Assembly (NCBI GenBank): GCA_035041965.1
Contig: JAPYMA010003010.1
Span: 62,001-126,000, forward strand
Direction of reading: 5' to 3'
Length of the DNA: 64,000 nucleotides
Origin: Anisakis pegreffii
Taxonomy: Eukaryota; Nematoda; Chromadorea; Rhabditida; Anisakidae
In this document: positions 40,924-52,764 of the stretch, in pieces
How the letters are laid out: the number at the start of each line of letters is the position of its first letter
Position numbering within the stretch: the stretch's first letter is position 1
Notes under the pieces: model-generated
Seen by the model: the letters and a program-made list of their open reading frames with translations, nothing else
Told to the model about the DNA's origin: nothing
Database searches by the model: none
Made by a program: the position numbers and the translations under genes

Positions 40924-42953
40924 ATGAATACGGCCATCATAGTGTCACTAATGATCAGTGCTCTAGTTGCTGCTTATGCACAATACACCAACAACAATAG
41001 CACATACAGTAAAATAGTGAATTATCAAGAAATTTGTTTGGAACTTTTTTTATTTCTTTCACCCATTCCGTGCACTCTCATTCAGTTTCGCTCAATAATC
41101 ATTTAGAGTGCTCAGAGTGTTTATGTTAAGTATTCAAAACTGTTCACGAGTACCTTTTTGCGCTCTCAAAACTGTACTAGCAACATCCTAACAGCAATTA
41201 TATGGTGGTGTCACATCAACGTTCGCAATTCCTGTTCGTCACCTTGATTTAAAGATAAACCAGAGAAGTTTGCACAAGTGAGGCGAGCGAGAATGTCAAA
41301 AAAAAACTCTATCTCATTTAAGTTTTTCAACATGATTTATTCATGATTTTGAATTGATAATTGTTCAGAGTCATGATTCGGATGAAGACAAACCCGAAAG
41401 AAGTATGCTGGCGGAGCTTCAAAACGAAGCCAAGAGAGCAGGTCAACAATCTCTCGAATCAGCAATTTTCGCTATTGAAACGTTTTCATGATCACAATCA
41501 TCCTCGTAGTATTTCATAATACACTGGATATGTTTTATTATGTCACTCTCAACTGCAGTCAATGATTATTCATGTGGAGATGCGTGATCGTTTCGTTTCA
41601 CAGAATAGGGCAGCATTTCAGTCTATTTGATATCCACCTACCAAATTGTTTTGCATTTGAGTTCTTTACAAGTTTCGTTTCAATGATCACTGCTAAAATT
41701 TTCAGGTATGACTCTTGGCGACTACCTCAACCGGAATCAAGGTATTGCATAATTACCGTCTACTTCCATTGTCGTTACTGATTTTATTGCGAAGCAATCA
41801 TTAAGTTTAATTTGGAATGTGTTTGAGCTTTCTATTGAAATTATGCTCAATCCAGTTTTTGCGAGTATTTGTTACTATACAAGTTTTGAACAACTGAACA
41901 CGGCTGGCCAGTAGTGTTATTATTGTTCAAAAATGGCAACATCAATAAATCGACTGCGCAAACGAACGGAACGCTCATCGTCAGTTCACAAGCAATAAAG
42001 CATTATTAGCACCATCATCATTGCATATGATCTATTAGTTTGTTGATATCTCAGAAACACCCTCGTGCTAGACAGCTCATACTAACAAGACATCCGTTAC
42101 AGACGACGCGATTAAGTCGCTTCAGAGAGCAGCGGATCAAATGAAATCAGTCGAACAAACGCTGTCTGATGAAGAAAGCACGTTAGACGAAGGTATTGTT
42201 TTAGGCGCTAAACTTCTTGGAAAATTCACAGAAATGCACGATTAGAACAATGAAATTTCACGAAATTGAAGAACTTCAACCACTCATTGATCGTTGTTCG
42301 TTAGACGTGGAATGCCGTAAGAAATTCTTGAAAGAATGGGAAATTCACATTCGATTTAGTGGATTGCCATTTTTTTACAATTAGCACTGCAAGAAATTGA
42401 AATTCAAATTGAATGACGTCGGAGAAATCATTTTAATTTCGAAGTATCGCATTCTCAAGTCACTCATTACTTGCTTATTCAGTATAGTCAACCAAGCAGA
42501 TATCCACGAGACTGTGCTAGCTAGTCCAAACCAACATTGGTTTTGGATACATTTTCAGCTAAGTGAATAAATATTTTTTAGCTAACAAGTGAATTCCCAC
42601 AGCACAACAACTATTACAGCTGAGCTTTCCAAAGCGGATACTGATTAAAAATTTCCTCGAAACATTCACAAACTTATGAAGCAGATCAATTTTGCATATG
42701 GTTATGATATATTACTGGAATAAGAATTTTCTAACAAGTTTTCTTCGTTTTTGTGAGTGAACAATGCTTCATTCGACTTATTCTCTGTTCGGAAAGATTT
42801 GCTCGTTGATAGGTAAAATGAAACTCGATGAAACGGACTTTAAAGGTGATTCACCGTTTTGTTTCAGCAAAGTCGAATGCGCAAGAAGTGGAAAAGGAGA
42901 CTGAAGCAGATACTGATGTTGAAATCGACAAAATTGCAACTGAAGAAATCTGA
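40924..42953 (+). CDS. Small acidic secreted protein, five exons, family unknown
   Basis: Exons 40924-41016, 41369-41441, 41706-41741, 42103-42192 and 42868-42953 join in frame to 378 bases (125 residues). Acceptors include GTTCAG, TTTTCAG, TTACAG and TTTCAG; donors include GTGAAT, GTCAAC and GTATTG twice. Residues 1-19 form a typical signal peptide with an AYA cleavage site before Gln20. Overlapping N-glycosylation sequons follow at about 24-27. The mature chain has no cysteine, is rich in Glu, Asp, Lys and Gln, and reads as helical or coiled coil (SLQRAADQMKSVEQTLSDEE), ending TEEI. An extracellular role is inferred from the signal peptide only. It is the only well-supported plus-strand gene in the window. 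Its 36-bp exon 3 is unusually short but phase-consistent. Confidence 0.75.
42250..42384 (+). CDS. Candidate small frame or cassette exon in intron 4
   Basis: A 44-codon frame (ATG at 42250, TAG at 42382) inside intron 4 of the secreted-protein gene. It carries two cysteines (CSLDVEC) and charged residues (KKFLKEWE). From the AG at about 42268 its frame agrees with the phase-1 introns on either side, and a weak GTGGAT donor restores phase 1, so a cassette exon is formally possible. The splice sites are poor. Confidence 0.18.
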   Translation: MKFHEIEELQPLIDRCSLDVECRKKFLKEWEIHIRFSGLPFFYN

Positions 42954-44102
42954 TAGTGAGAATAATTCCATTCCTTTCAACGTATCCAATGAGAACTGAT
43001 TTGAATATGGTTGTTTGCAAAAAAAAAAGAATCTTATGAATTTGAATGTGATTTAATTTGTCATTCACTGCGTCAGAGTGGATGAATGAAAAAAGTTGAT
43101 TACATGAAAAGTGAGAATTTTCACCTGTTCATTGTCAGAATAAATTCTGATTTCAGTCGTTTGCTTTGAGTTGTGTTTTTTATTTGAACTCATTTATATA
43201 TGATTTGAAAAAAAAAGAGAGAACTTCAAGAAATACAAAAGCATGCGAACAGATGCATTTGTGAACAAACGGTCGGTGATCGAATTACACCCATTCGTTT
43301 TGACAAGAAAAAAATTTGAAAATAATTACTGTTGAATGAGAAAATTTCGATTTTTCAGTTAAAAAATAATGATTTCTTCAAAAAATCTCAAATATCACAA
43401 CACATTATCGGTGGTTGACAATCACAATTTCAAAAATGACAAAACAGAAGAAGATGATGAACAAGAACAAGACGAAGAACAAATCTTTTCAGAATAAAAT
43501 CGTTCTGAATTTATATCCAATCAGAAATACATTTGAGAGATTCATTGCTAAACTTTTGGCTTATTTATTGAATGCTTTTCAAATGAAGAACGCAATTTAA
43601 AATTATTTTCTGAGCGGTCAACGATGTTGAAAGTTACTATTTTTTGTTTGGTTCATTTAATAGGGCAGTTATTCGAATCGATCTAATGATAATTATCAAA
43701 CGCCTGATAATACATTAAATGCACATAACCATATACATGTTTTATTTGAATTACTTTAAAGTTATCAATTTAAGAGTTTTGCAGTTTAACTTTATAAACT
43801 TCATACATTTTCACCTTAACATCTGCTCAAAATTCATATGCAACGGTATATATTCTCATATTTAAAACATTCCCAACAATTAACAGCACCATGACAGTAG
43901 TGCTATTAAAGTTTTGAGCCAGTTTGAAGCTATACTAATATAGATGAGTATTGCTAAGAACAAAAATGAGTTCATCACATCAACAGAAGCAATACTATAG
44001 AAGGTGTTGCTGTGTGCTCCAAACCGAATTTTGTTTTTTGACCATTTGAATTTTTAACTTTTTTGTGTTGTTCGATCATGCACCACCGTAACTAATCGTC
44101 GT
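42954..44102. other. Intergenic region between convergent genes
   Basis: It holds the 3' end of the plus-strand secreted-protein gene and that of the minus-strand tyrosine-rich gene. Apart from one polyadenylation-type hexamer I see only low-complexity A/T-rich sequence and short chance frames. Confidence 0.5.
43139..43144 (+). terminator. Candidate polyadenylation signal of the secreted-protein gene
   Basis: AATAAA lies 186 bases after the stop codon at 42951-42953 on the gene strand, with T-rich sequence downstream. It is the first such hexamer after the stop. Confidence 0.45.
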
Positions 44103-46696
44103 CTAAAAATACGGTGTCCAATAAGTTGATAGTCGACTTGTGTAAGCACGAGGACGATAACTGTTATAGTGTCGTAAGCCACTATTGCCATAGTATGTCC
44201 AATACCACGGCGAACTGAAAACGCGTATCGATCAGCGATGCGATTTGTGAGTTGAACATTTCCTTTGTTTGCCATCAGTTAACAATACATAGTTTCGTTG
44301 ATCGTTGTGTGCGATCGGTGGAATATTTATTTTGTAGGGTGATGATTAGTTATTGGATTGGTATTTGGCTGCGTTTAATTATGCAAAGTCTTCACGGCAA
44401 CTAATTAAATACTCGGTTGTGCTCACTTGGCCTGTTCGCCTAGCCAGCGGGGTGGCGTGAATCAAGGCTAAAACAGTGCGAACGGAAACGCGAGCATTGT
44501 GGCCAGCAACGTTACGAACGTTTGACAGCCTGGCCAATCCAGGTAATTTGTATGCTTTATTCAGTACACTTTTAGCACCGTTCAGATTTCAAATCATCTT
44601 CTAAAAACAGTTGCAAAATTAGACAAACCTTGCCACATGCGACCTCCAGAAATGATAATCGGTCAACGATCGAGGTCTTGACGCTATGTCGTAACTATGC
44701 TCGGCGCCAACATACGTATAACCCGAATAACTACGCGTTTTCGTCATTCGACTTGACTCAGCAGCCATTGTCGGTGGTGTATAATAGGATGTGTTTCCAT
44801 ACGTACGTGTATATGAGTATGGCCGAGATGATTCATAGTCATGAGCATGTAAATATCTGAAAATTTTCAAATCATCGTAATGAATTCAAAGAGATTATCT
44901 GAAAATGAATTCCTTTTGAACAAAATTTATGATAGCTAATTAAAAATGCATGTCAGCTGTGCTTGGAACAGTCGTTATAACGTTATCAAAAGTGCAACGT
45001 TCAGTTGTCAATCAGCAACTGTGATTCACCAATAGATCATTGAAGCTTATTGTTAGCAATAACATAGCTGACTCATTCGTGCGAACAAGAGGAGAACTCA
45101 ACGATATTTCAAAACAAGACGGGCATTCAAGCAATCGAAAGCTTGCAAAACAGTCAAGCTGAATGTCATTGAATTTATCTACATCAAGAAGGAATCTGCG
45201 GAATCCTTTCAGTCCAGCGATGCTGCAGGACTATTCGATAGACATAAGGAACATGGAAAAAATCGTAAAATATCGAATAAACGGACATTGGATACCTTGT
45301 TTCCGATACGTTATTAAAAGTTACACTTTTGGGTACCACAGTTCTGGGAGTATAATCCAGCAATTTAAGTGAATTTACGAAATCATACGGTTGCGACGTA
45401 GTAATACTGTGGTGGCTGGTGTTGTACATAGTTTTGAGGTATTTGATTAAATTGGGAAGTGGGAAGATACACGAGGATACAGTGTATCTCAATCGATGAG
45501 CATAGGTGGATACGGTCGGGTTGGTCAATCACAAAAGTGAAGCAGTTCAGGTGAGGAGGGCAAATAAAACTGGGGAAACTAGCTAGCCGACTGATGGGCA
45601 GTTATTGAGTATAGTAATGAGCTGGACACTCTGTTTACATTTGAAGTAATTGTTACAAATCATCAACAACTAAAGAATCAGGCGTTTGGATTGATCACAA
45701 TAGGGCAGAAAACTTCAGAAAGGCATCTCTGAGATGGCAGATATAAGCTACTCAAACAACAAGAGCACCGGAAAAGTTAGCTGTCATTGAAAACACAAAT
45801 ATTGGGCTTGTATTCGAAGTATTCACTGAAACTATCACCACTGTTATAAGAGATCTTTGTGATGTCTACTAGATAAACTAGCTAAATAAACTATAAAAAC
45901 GATAAACTATATACTAGATAATTTTTGATTCTCTTAAGTCATACCTTACCTCTGATTACTTTCACAAGTTATTTAATATTATTATCACTGTTACTGATAT
46001 TTATACCAATTCATCCGTCTGTTATTTATGACTTAATCATTTACTGTTTATGATATATTCAAAGCAGATTATGCAAAGTCAGGTTTCATGTGTAATCATG
46101 ATTGCTCAACGAGATTACGATGCGTCAGAGCAGTTACAAAGTGTATGAGTTGAACTATCAGTATGATAGATATCTCATTGAATGAGAAAGACTCCTCGAA
46201 AATTATTCATTTGCTTTCTCGTTCGATGATCTCAAATAATACTCGGAGGCAACTAAGTGCCACCCACCATTTCTAATGGTTAACAATTGATCAACACGAG
46301 TGCAATGTGGAATATCTTGCGTATCAAAAGAGTATCGCATTTACGCTATCAGTAAACTAACTCTTAGCGAGCAATGTTAACAAATTTTACGGCTGTCAGA
46401 TACAGTATAATCTCAAGTTTCAGAATAACATATATTTCAATACAAGAAAATCCCTAATTCGAAGTTATCACTTCATTTCATTTGTCTTAAGTTGTCTTAA
46501 AATCTACATGGGAATTATTTTGCTAAACGCAACAGTTCAGCCAAATACGGCTGATTGTTGGAAGAGGTCAATAGAAATGAGAGAAACACAAAGAAACTCA
46601 CCGATAAGCATTGCGGGCCCAGCCGTTGCTCTGACGAGTTTTCAGTGCGGTTGAATCAAATGGATGCGGATAATATTGCGAAGGAGGTGTTCTCAT
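44103..46696 (-). CDS. Tyrosine-rich protein, family unknown, three exons
   Basis: ATG at 46696; exons 46696-46602 (donor GTGAGT), 44856-44629 (acceptor TTTTCAG, donor GTTTGT) and 44214-44103 (acceptor TTTTCAG, stop TAG). All junctions are phase 2, giving 144 residues. The product is rich in Tyr, Ser, Arg and Thr, with motifs such as PPSQYYPHP, RPYSYTRTYGNTSYY and STYWTPYF at the C terminus. No signal peptide, membrane segment or known domain is seen. Such Tyr/Arg-rich chains suggest a structural or filament-associated protein, but that is only inference. An extra open exon at 44529-44427 can be spliced after exon 2 in frame and would end the protein ten codons into exon 3. The exon at 44856 can also be joined in phase to the exon at 48461, so this gene may share its 3' exons with the upstream one. 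Confidence 0.6.
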
Positions 46697-47253
46697 TTTA
46701 ACGAATACTCACGTGTATTTTCGAATAAAATCACTACTCTTGCAGAGAGGAAAGAAATTTAGCAATTGAAATAACAGAAATTGATTCGCAAAACAAAACA
46801 CACCACAGATTCGTAATGGATCAGTGCAAATGAAAATGATTAATTGAAGAAATTTAAAGATTTATCGACGATCGTTCGCAGAAGCAATTAACGATGGAAT
46901 AATTATACTAAGAAAAGTGATAAACTGAAGAAAATCATCCGCATTGGTTAGGTGAAGTTATAACGAGTGTGTGTGTGTTGGATGTAGGTGTTAAGCTTTG
47001 TGATAACTCAACGAGTTCTCAGCTTTAAGTTACGAACGATCACCTATCAATGAACGTTCAAAATGTTCAAAAAATGCAAGTTGCTTGTGTTGTCCTTCTC
47101 AACACTCTGTGAATTTTTATACCACTGAACTTTTTATTTCCTGCAACCAATCATCTATTGAAAGGCTATAAATTGATGATATCACTATTCGATTACACAG
47201 TTAAGTGCTTAGACGTATCAACTGGAATATCTCAAGTAAGCAATATCCCACTC

Positions 47254-47282
47254 AAACACACACACACAGACACACAAACACA
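47254..47282. repeat. (CA)n-type microsatellite
   Basis: An interrupted CACA run lying in intronic or intergenic sequence between the tyrosine-rich exons. Confidence 0.8.
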
Positions 47283-48460
47283 CTAATGATAACAAGTAAA
47301 AATGAAACAAATTTTTTGAGTCTTAATTTTTCAACTGAATATCTTCAATGACTCATGTTGTTGCTTAAGTGATGGTAAACACACAATGCTTCAAAAAACA
47401 ACTTGATATATTAGTGAATGTGATGAAGATTTGATCTCATTTCAATGCTTGCATATCATATGACATCTCAAATAAAAGTGTTAATCGAAATAACAAAGTG
47501 TTCGTCCCAATGCCAGTGTTGAGTTGTTGTTTAACGAATAGTTTTTACCCAATGAATCACTCAAGATAGAGAAGTGCTCAAGAGCTATATGTTGTTCAAT
47601 GAATACTCACTTAATCATTCACTCATACACTTACTTTCCTCTACTCATAAACACCTGATCGATGAGGAATTCAAGTTCTACTTCTCACCTCAATCTTTCT
47701 TGAGTTCTATCGAGTCTCGAAACTCTCATCTGGTTCATTCCAGGCATTCACCTCACTCTCGCTCCCTCCTAGCTTGCAGATTTAATAATTTTTTTGTTCT
47801 TTTGCAATCATTTGGATGTCCGTTCTCTCACTATTAGACATTGCAAGAAAATCGTTCAGAAGCGATGCGTGAAGTGAAACTGGCTGATGATAATGTTCAG
47901 ACATGAATATGATAAGCCAATTCGTGATGATATAATCAATGAGCGTAGGCTTGAGTATGATTTGGCTTATTGTGAATGTTTTTGCCTTCAATGTACTTTT
48001 CTGCACTATGCAACTTCCCACGGCTGTTTCGTCATAACAACACATTGTACCAGTTCACTTGTTTGCAAGCTCCAAATAATTTTCCTCACTATCAGCTAAC
48101 CAAATTGCAAATTTATGCGACTACAGAATGTTCTACATATCACAGAAGTGATCTATCAGATTTTGGAGTATGTTGGATTAAACAAAAAACAAACATCATT
48201 GAGTTTCCTCACATGTTTACCTATATATGTCAGTATTCTTAGCTCAATGTCAGTTTAAGATAAAATCAACGGACAGATTCGCCACCTCGGTCATCTCATC
48301 TGTTCCAAAGGAATGGATTTAGTAGACTTATCATAATACAGTTATCTCATACAGTTCATTGTGGAATGATTAGCGACCTGATATGATAGCGTTAACACGC
48401 ATGGTGTTATCAGTGAATAGCGTAGCACTGCAGCATCAATTGGGCGAAACAGAAACTCAC

Positions 48461-49453
48461 TTGTAGATAGGATACGCCCAAGTTCGAATCGAGAACAGAT
48501 CGTACTTCCGCAGCGGTTGTTCTTCACGGTAGTAGTTGAAATTGGTGTGATAGGGAGTGGTGACAACGGTGAGCGGAGTCCTTGCACGATAAGCGTTTAG
48601 CGGTAGACGACCGTCTTCGATGTACTGAAAGAATCGATGAAACTTCACTCGAATGATCCCACCTCAAATGACCTTCAAACGGATTTCGCTAGTGTTTCAT
48701 AGTGTTGATGACCAGCACCGAACTATCACATACATTGAATTTGATCTGAAGTTGTTGGAAGATATGTGAAATCGAAAGCAAAGCTTATCGGTCCATTTGA
48801 ATCGCGTTCAAACACCTTGACTAATGGAAGTGAATCGTTACAGTCACAACCTTCATTGCTGTACTGTCAGCCACCAAAAAAAATCCACCTCAACGCACAC
48901 TATGTCTCCGTTTCAAGCAACGCTACATTCTACGGTGCAAATGTTATCACAACATTACTGATTCAAAGTGAGATCTTTTTGGATCGATGGAATAGCCATC
49001 TGAACTTCCAAAAGATGTGTGCAGATTCAGACGAGGGTGAGGTGAAGATGGTATGTAGTATTTGACAGACTGAAAGGACAGTGAAGTTACAGTGCAAAGA
49101 TGATATCTGGACAGGTGCAGCCACTCTTCAATAATAACAACAACAACAAGAACACGAATTGAAAATCATTTTGAATGGTGTACTCAAAAGGTGCTGAAAT
49201 CAGAATTGAAGTGAATTGGAAATGATAAAGTGACGACGGTAAAAGAGTGATAGTAATTGTGGTGACTGTTTAAGTAAGTGATAGGTGTGATAAGATGGTG
49301 AAGTATGAGTGAAGGTAGTTGAAACTCATGCAGCATCGCCATACTTTGTAACCACCAACTTCACGGACTGGTGTGTACGATCTGCGCACATTTCTAATGT
49401 ACGCTCGTTGTGAATCGATCGGTGTCGACTCTCGTGACCAACGTGCCAAGTAA
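48461..49453 (-). CDS. Upstream tyrosine/arginine-rich exons, partial gene
   Basis: Two exons fit: about 49453-49345 (start uncertain by about ten bases; donor GTATGG, phase 0) and 48624-48461 (acceptor TTTCAG, donor GTGAGT, phase 2). Their product contains WSRESTPIDSQRAYIRNVRR and SYTPVREVGGYK, then YIEDGRLPLNAYRARTPL, NFNYYREEQPLRKYD and RTWAYPIYK. Its Tyr/Arg/Pro-rich style matches the gene at 44103-46696. The phase-2 donor at 48461 fits the phase-2 acceptor at 44856, so these may be the 5' exons of one longer gene whose second start is the ATG at 46696. No initiator was found before 49453, where a stop lies in frame, so at least one 5' exon is missing. Function unknown. Confidence 0.5.
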
Positions 49454-49463
49454 CTTTCTCTTC

Positions 49464-52400
49464 AAATCACATTCATTTGTCTCAATTCGCATTTGAAATT
49501 TCATTTGTTTCAATACATTTCAGTTCAGCAATATAATTCACTGGTTTTAACGTTGATTTAGTTTGATCTGAATATGTTTAGTAACCCGATCGTGAACCAA
49601 TAGTCAGATTTCAGCTGGAATCCATTCATTTTAATGAGGAAGACATCGTTTATACTTAACTATCAATGCGTTTCTGTGTAACATCCGAAACGAACGTTCT
49701 TCACAATCTTTGAGTGACTAAATCTGACTGAAACTAAAACTGAGAATATGCTCGAATTGATTCAATGACAGCTAGTGATTCAGCGGAAAGGTGCATTGAA
49801 CATAACAATACTAAAAGAAAATTCTTCCACTACTACAGTTGAGTCATATGGGACAGAAGCAGGTGAAGCATTATTCAAGCAAATGCCTTGATGCGAAATT
49901 CGATATGCAGCGCAAAAATTGCTCACAAAAGAGCAAAATGTCAGTGAAATAAAACATCGAACAAACCTTGGCATCAATGATAAATCCAAAGATCTGGAAC
50001 GTCTAACAAAATAATTCATTGCCATCTTTGTTGTCTACGTGTTGCTGCTCTCTGTATCAGTTCCAAGCCAACAATGTTGCTCTAATTTCTTAATAACGAA
50101 TAGTCTCGGACTGAACTAATGCGTTGAGAATTTTCGAAGAAAATTTTTTCGTTTCTTGTTCTTGATTTCACTACTACAACACTCACACGCCCACCACGTT
50201 TCGATACGATCGACTGAAAAACACATTCGAATTACAAAACGAAAAAAACTTCTTGATAGAATCTCAGCGATTACTGGACATTCGCAATTGTACACGTATA
50301 TTCACCACTCATATTCGCTGACAAGGAATGAGGTTGAGGTGAGGGTTTTGGAGTATACATAAGGATTATGAAGCCCTCGACGCAGCCATAATGAAGAATC
50401 CTTAATCCTTGAACAGGAATTTCTAAAAGTGGATGCATGAGGTGTTCAACAGAATCAATTTCCATTTAAGACAAATAATGAAATGAATGTTTAGTTATTA
50501 TGGATCAAACGAATGCTATTGTAAACGAATAAGCATGTAAACAGTTCACTTCTTCAATATACAAAAATAAATCGACTTTGATCTATATTTCGTGATCATT
50601 CATTTATCTATAAGGATAATTAATCTGTTGTAATGTAAACTATGTGAAATTCTTATAAACTGATGATAAAACATTCTAACAATCTTCGTATATTTTCCCA
50701 ATTATCTATTTATTTGGGATAACTATTGAAAAAGTAACGCAAAAAACAGTGCCTTACGAAGTCGATGTTTATTATTGAGATGATAACACTATCAATATCA
50801 GAATTCATCTATAACTGAATGAAATACCAACTGACACGTAGAAATTTCTTCCCTTTCAAGCTGTTCTTGCTGTTGTTCTTCTATTGTTTTCTGTGAGTAG
50901 TTTTCACTCACTCAATAAAGCTATTCATAATCATTAAAAGATTCTCTTCGTTCAATTTCTAATATGATGAGATGCTCATTCTCATCCCACACAATTTTTC
51001 TTTTCTTCAACGTTCTATTGTTTTGAACTAAATGATGCTAAACAAAATAATACATTTTCTCCAAGATGTTGGAATCTTCTAATTGCAAGATGTTTAAAAA
51101 ATTTCTGTTGCCAAAAATGCACTGCCATTCGCACAAAAGATATGCTAAACAACTGGAAATTATTTCTTTATTCACGTTATTCACTTAAACAAATAACAAT
51201 TCCCACAATCGAATATTTCTATCTGCGCACACTTGGTAGAGACTTTGGAAGGAAAGAAAACATCAGGAGAGAAGTGATCAATTGAAACAAGCAAAATCGC
51301 TTGTTAACGTGAATACAGCCAGTCTATCGATGAGACTTTTCGTTTGAATCATCATTCCATGAAAATGAAGTAGCAGCAGCAGCAGTAGTCACTCATATTG
51401 AAGCCTTTGCTTACGACACAATCGGAAAGCAACAAAATCAACTTCACTAAACACTACTGCAAATGTTTCTTATTTCGCTGAGTGCAGCTTAAAACAATCA
51501 ACGAAATTAATAAAACCACTTCTCAGTATGCAACGACACCTGTACATTTCTGTCTGGTAAAAACCCTAAGGAACTCTCTTCAGCAGGGAATTGATGTAAG
51601 ACACAAAACACCTGAAGTGAGTAATGAATATCAATATTGTCGACAGATAGCGAGTTTGTGATGTGTGGTATTTTTGTTGAATGATGAACACTGATTATGT
51701 GCACAAACAACAGGGATGATCATACGGCAACGAGGCATTGTGCACAGTGGATGCAGAAAGGTAAATCTCATAAGAAGCTGCTGCCTGCAGTGCTCGGCCA
51801 GCCTGAGGCTTCTTCAGCTAAACACTTATGCCTCATAACACTCTTGCACCTGATAATATAGCACAACCACTAGTCTAAGATCTCATTAAGCCAGTGCGTG
51901 AGACACTACACTAGCACACTGACTGAGATATCACATCACAATAACAATAACAACAACAAGAGCAAAAACAATACGATCACCAATGATAATAAACGTTCCT
52001 AACGAATAGCGTTGCTCTGAGCTAGGGGGGCGGAAGCCGCTCAGAGCTAAGAGGACGTTCCACAGAAGCAAAGAGGTTCGTTCGACTATCACCTACGCAT
52101 CGGCATCAAGCTAATAATACGAATTGATCACCGACTAAATCACGATCACATTGATTTTGTTGATGATTAATTGAGTTTTCGAGTCGATTCTCTCGGCGAA
52201 CTTCACTATCAAATAACGATAACTCAGAGAAGTAAGACAAGCAATTGAAATTTATAAACATTCGCAGACATTAAGCAGCTTTAATGACAGACATTGTCTC
52301 AATAACAATTGAATACGATGACAACAATAAATAAAACATTAAAATTAACGAAATTAAAATATCTTTAATAGCATTGTTACACTTATGAATTAAACAACAA

Positions 52401-52764
52401 GCGAAATAGATCGAAAATGATTGCAATAATGACTTCAGCAATGAGGGCGATATGATAGGATAGCACGCACACTATCGACAACAATAACACCGATGATACG
52501 AATGATAATAATAGCAGCTAGCTGCTGAAACTTCATCATGCTCATCCTAATAACAACTGAATTATGACCATATTAATAAATGAGCGGATGAATGGAATCG
52601 ATCTCAAAACAGATCCGAAAACAAATAAAACACTCGAATGAACCAAAAACCAAATGGCAACAAAACTCTTTCGACAGTAATAAATAAATCCGTACGAAGC
52701 AATTAGCACTGCCCTATTGATGTGTTCTTAACAAACGAACAATCAATGCCTTCTCTCCATTCCA
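49464..52764. other. Region without supported exons between tyrosine-rich gene and EXOSC8
   Basis: It should contain the missing 5' exon and promoter of the tyrosine-rich gene and the 3' untranslated region of EXOSC8, all on the minus strand. None of the open frames (for example near 49.9, 50.4 and 51.6 kb) shows a domain or matching splice phases. A GC-rich hairpin lies at 52014-52047. Confidence 0.4.
52014..52047. repeat. GC-rich nested hairpin
   Basis: GCTCTGAGC at 52014-52022 pairs perfectly with GCTCAGAGC at 52039-52047. The 16-base loop contains a second small stem, GGC-GGAA-GCC. The block is much more GC-rich than its surroundings. It could be part of a structured non-coding RNA or an mRNA element near the EXOSC8 3' end. 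Confidence 0.5.

Noticed and set aside
44427..44529. Open exon-like segment between exons 2 and 3 of the tyrosine-rich gene
   Set aside because: It splices in frame from exon 2 but forces a stop soon after exon 3 begins and has a weak acceptor. Kept only as a possible alternative exon.
45184..45528. A 114-codon minus-strand frame within the tyrosine-rich gene
   Set aside because: A different frame there reads a short NQIPQNYVQHQPPQYYY segment more like the neighbouring exons, but its splice phases do not fit the flanking exons, so neither frame was called.
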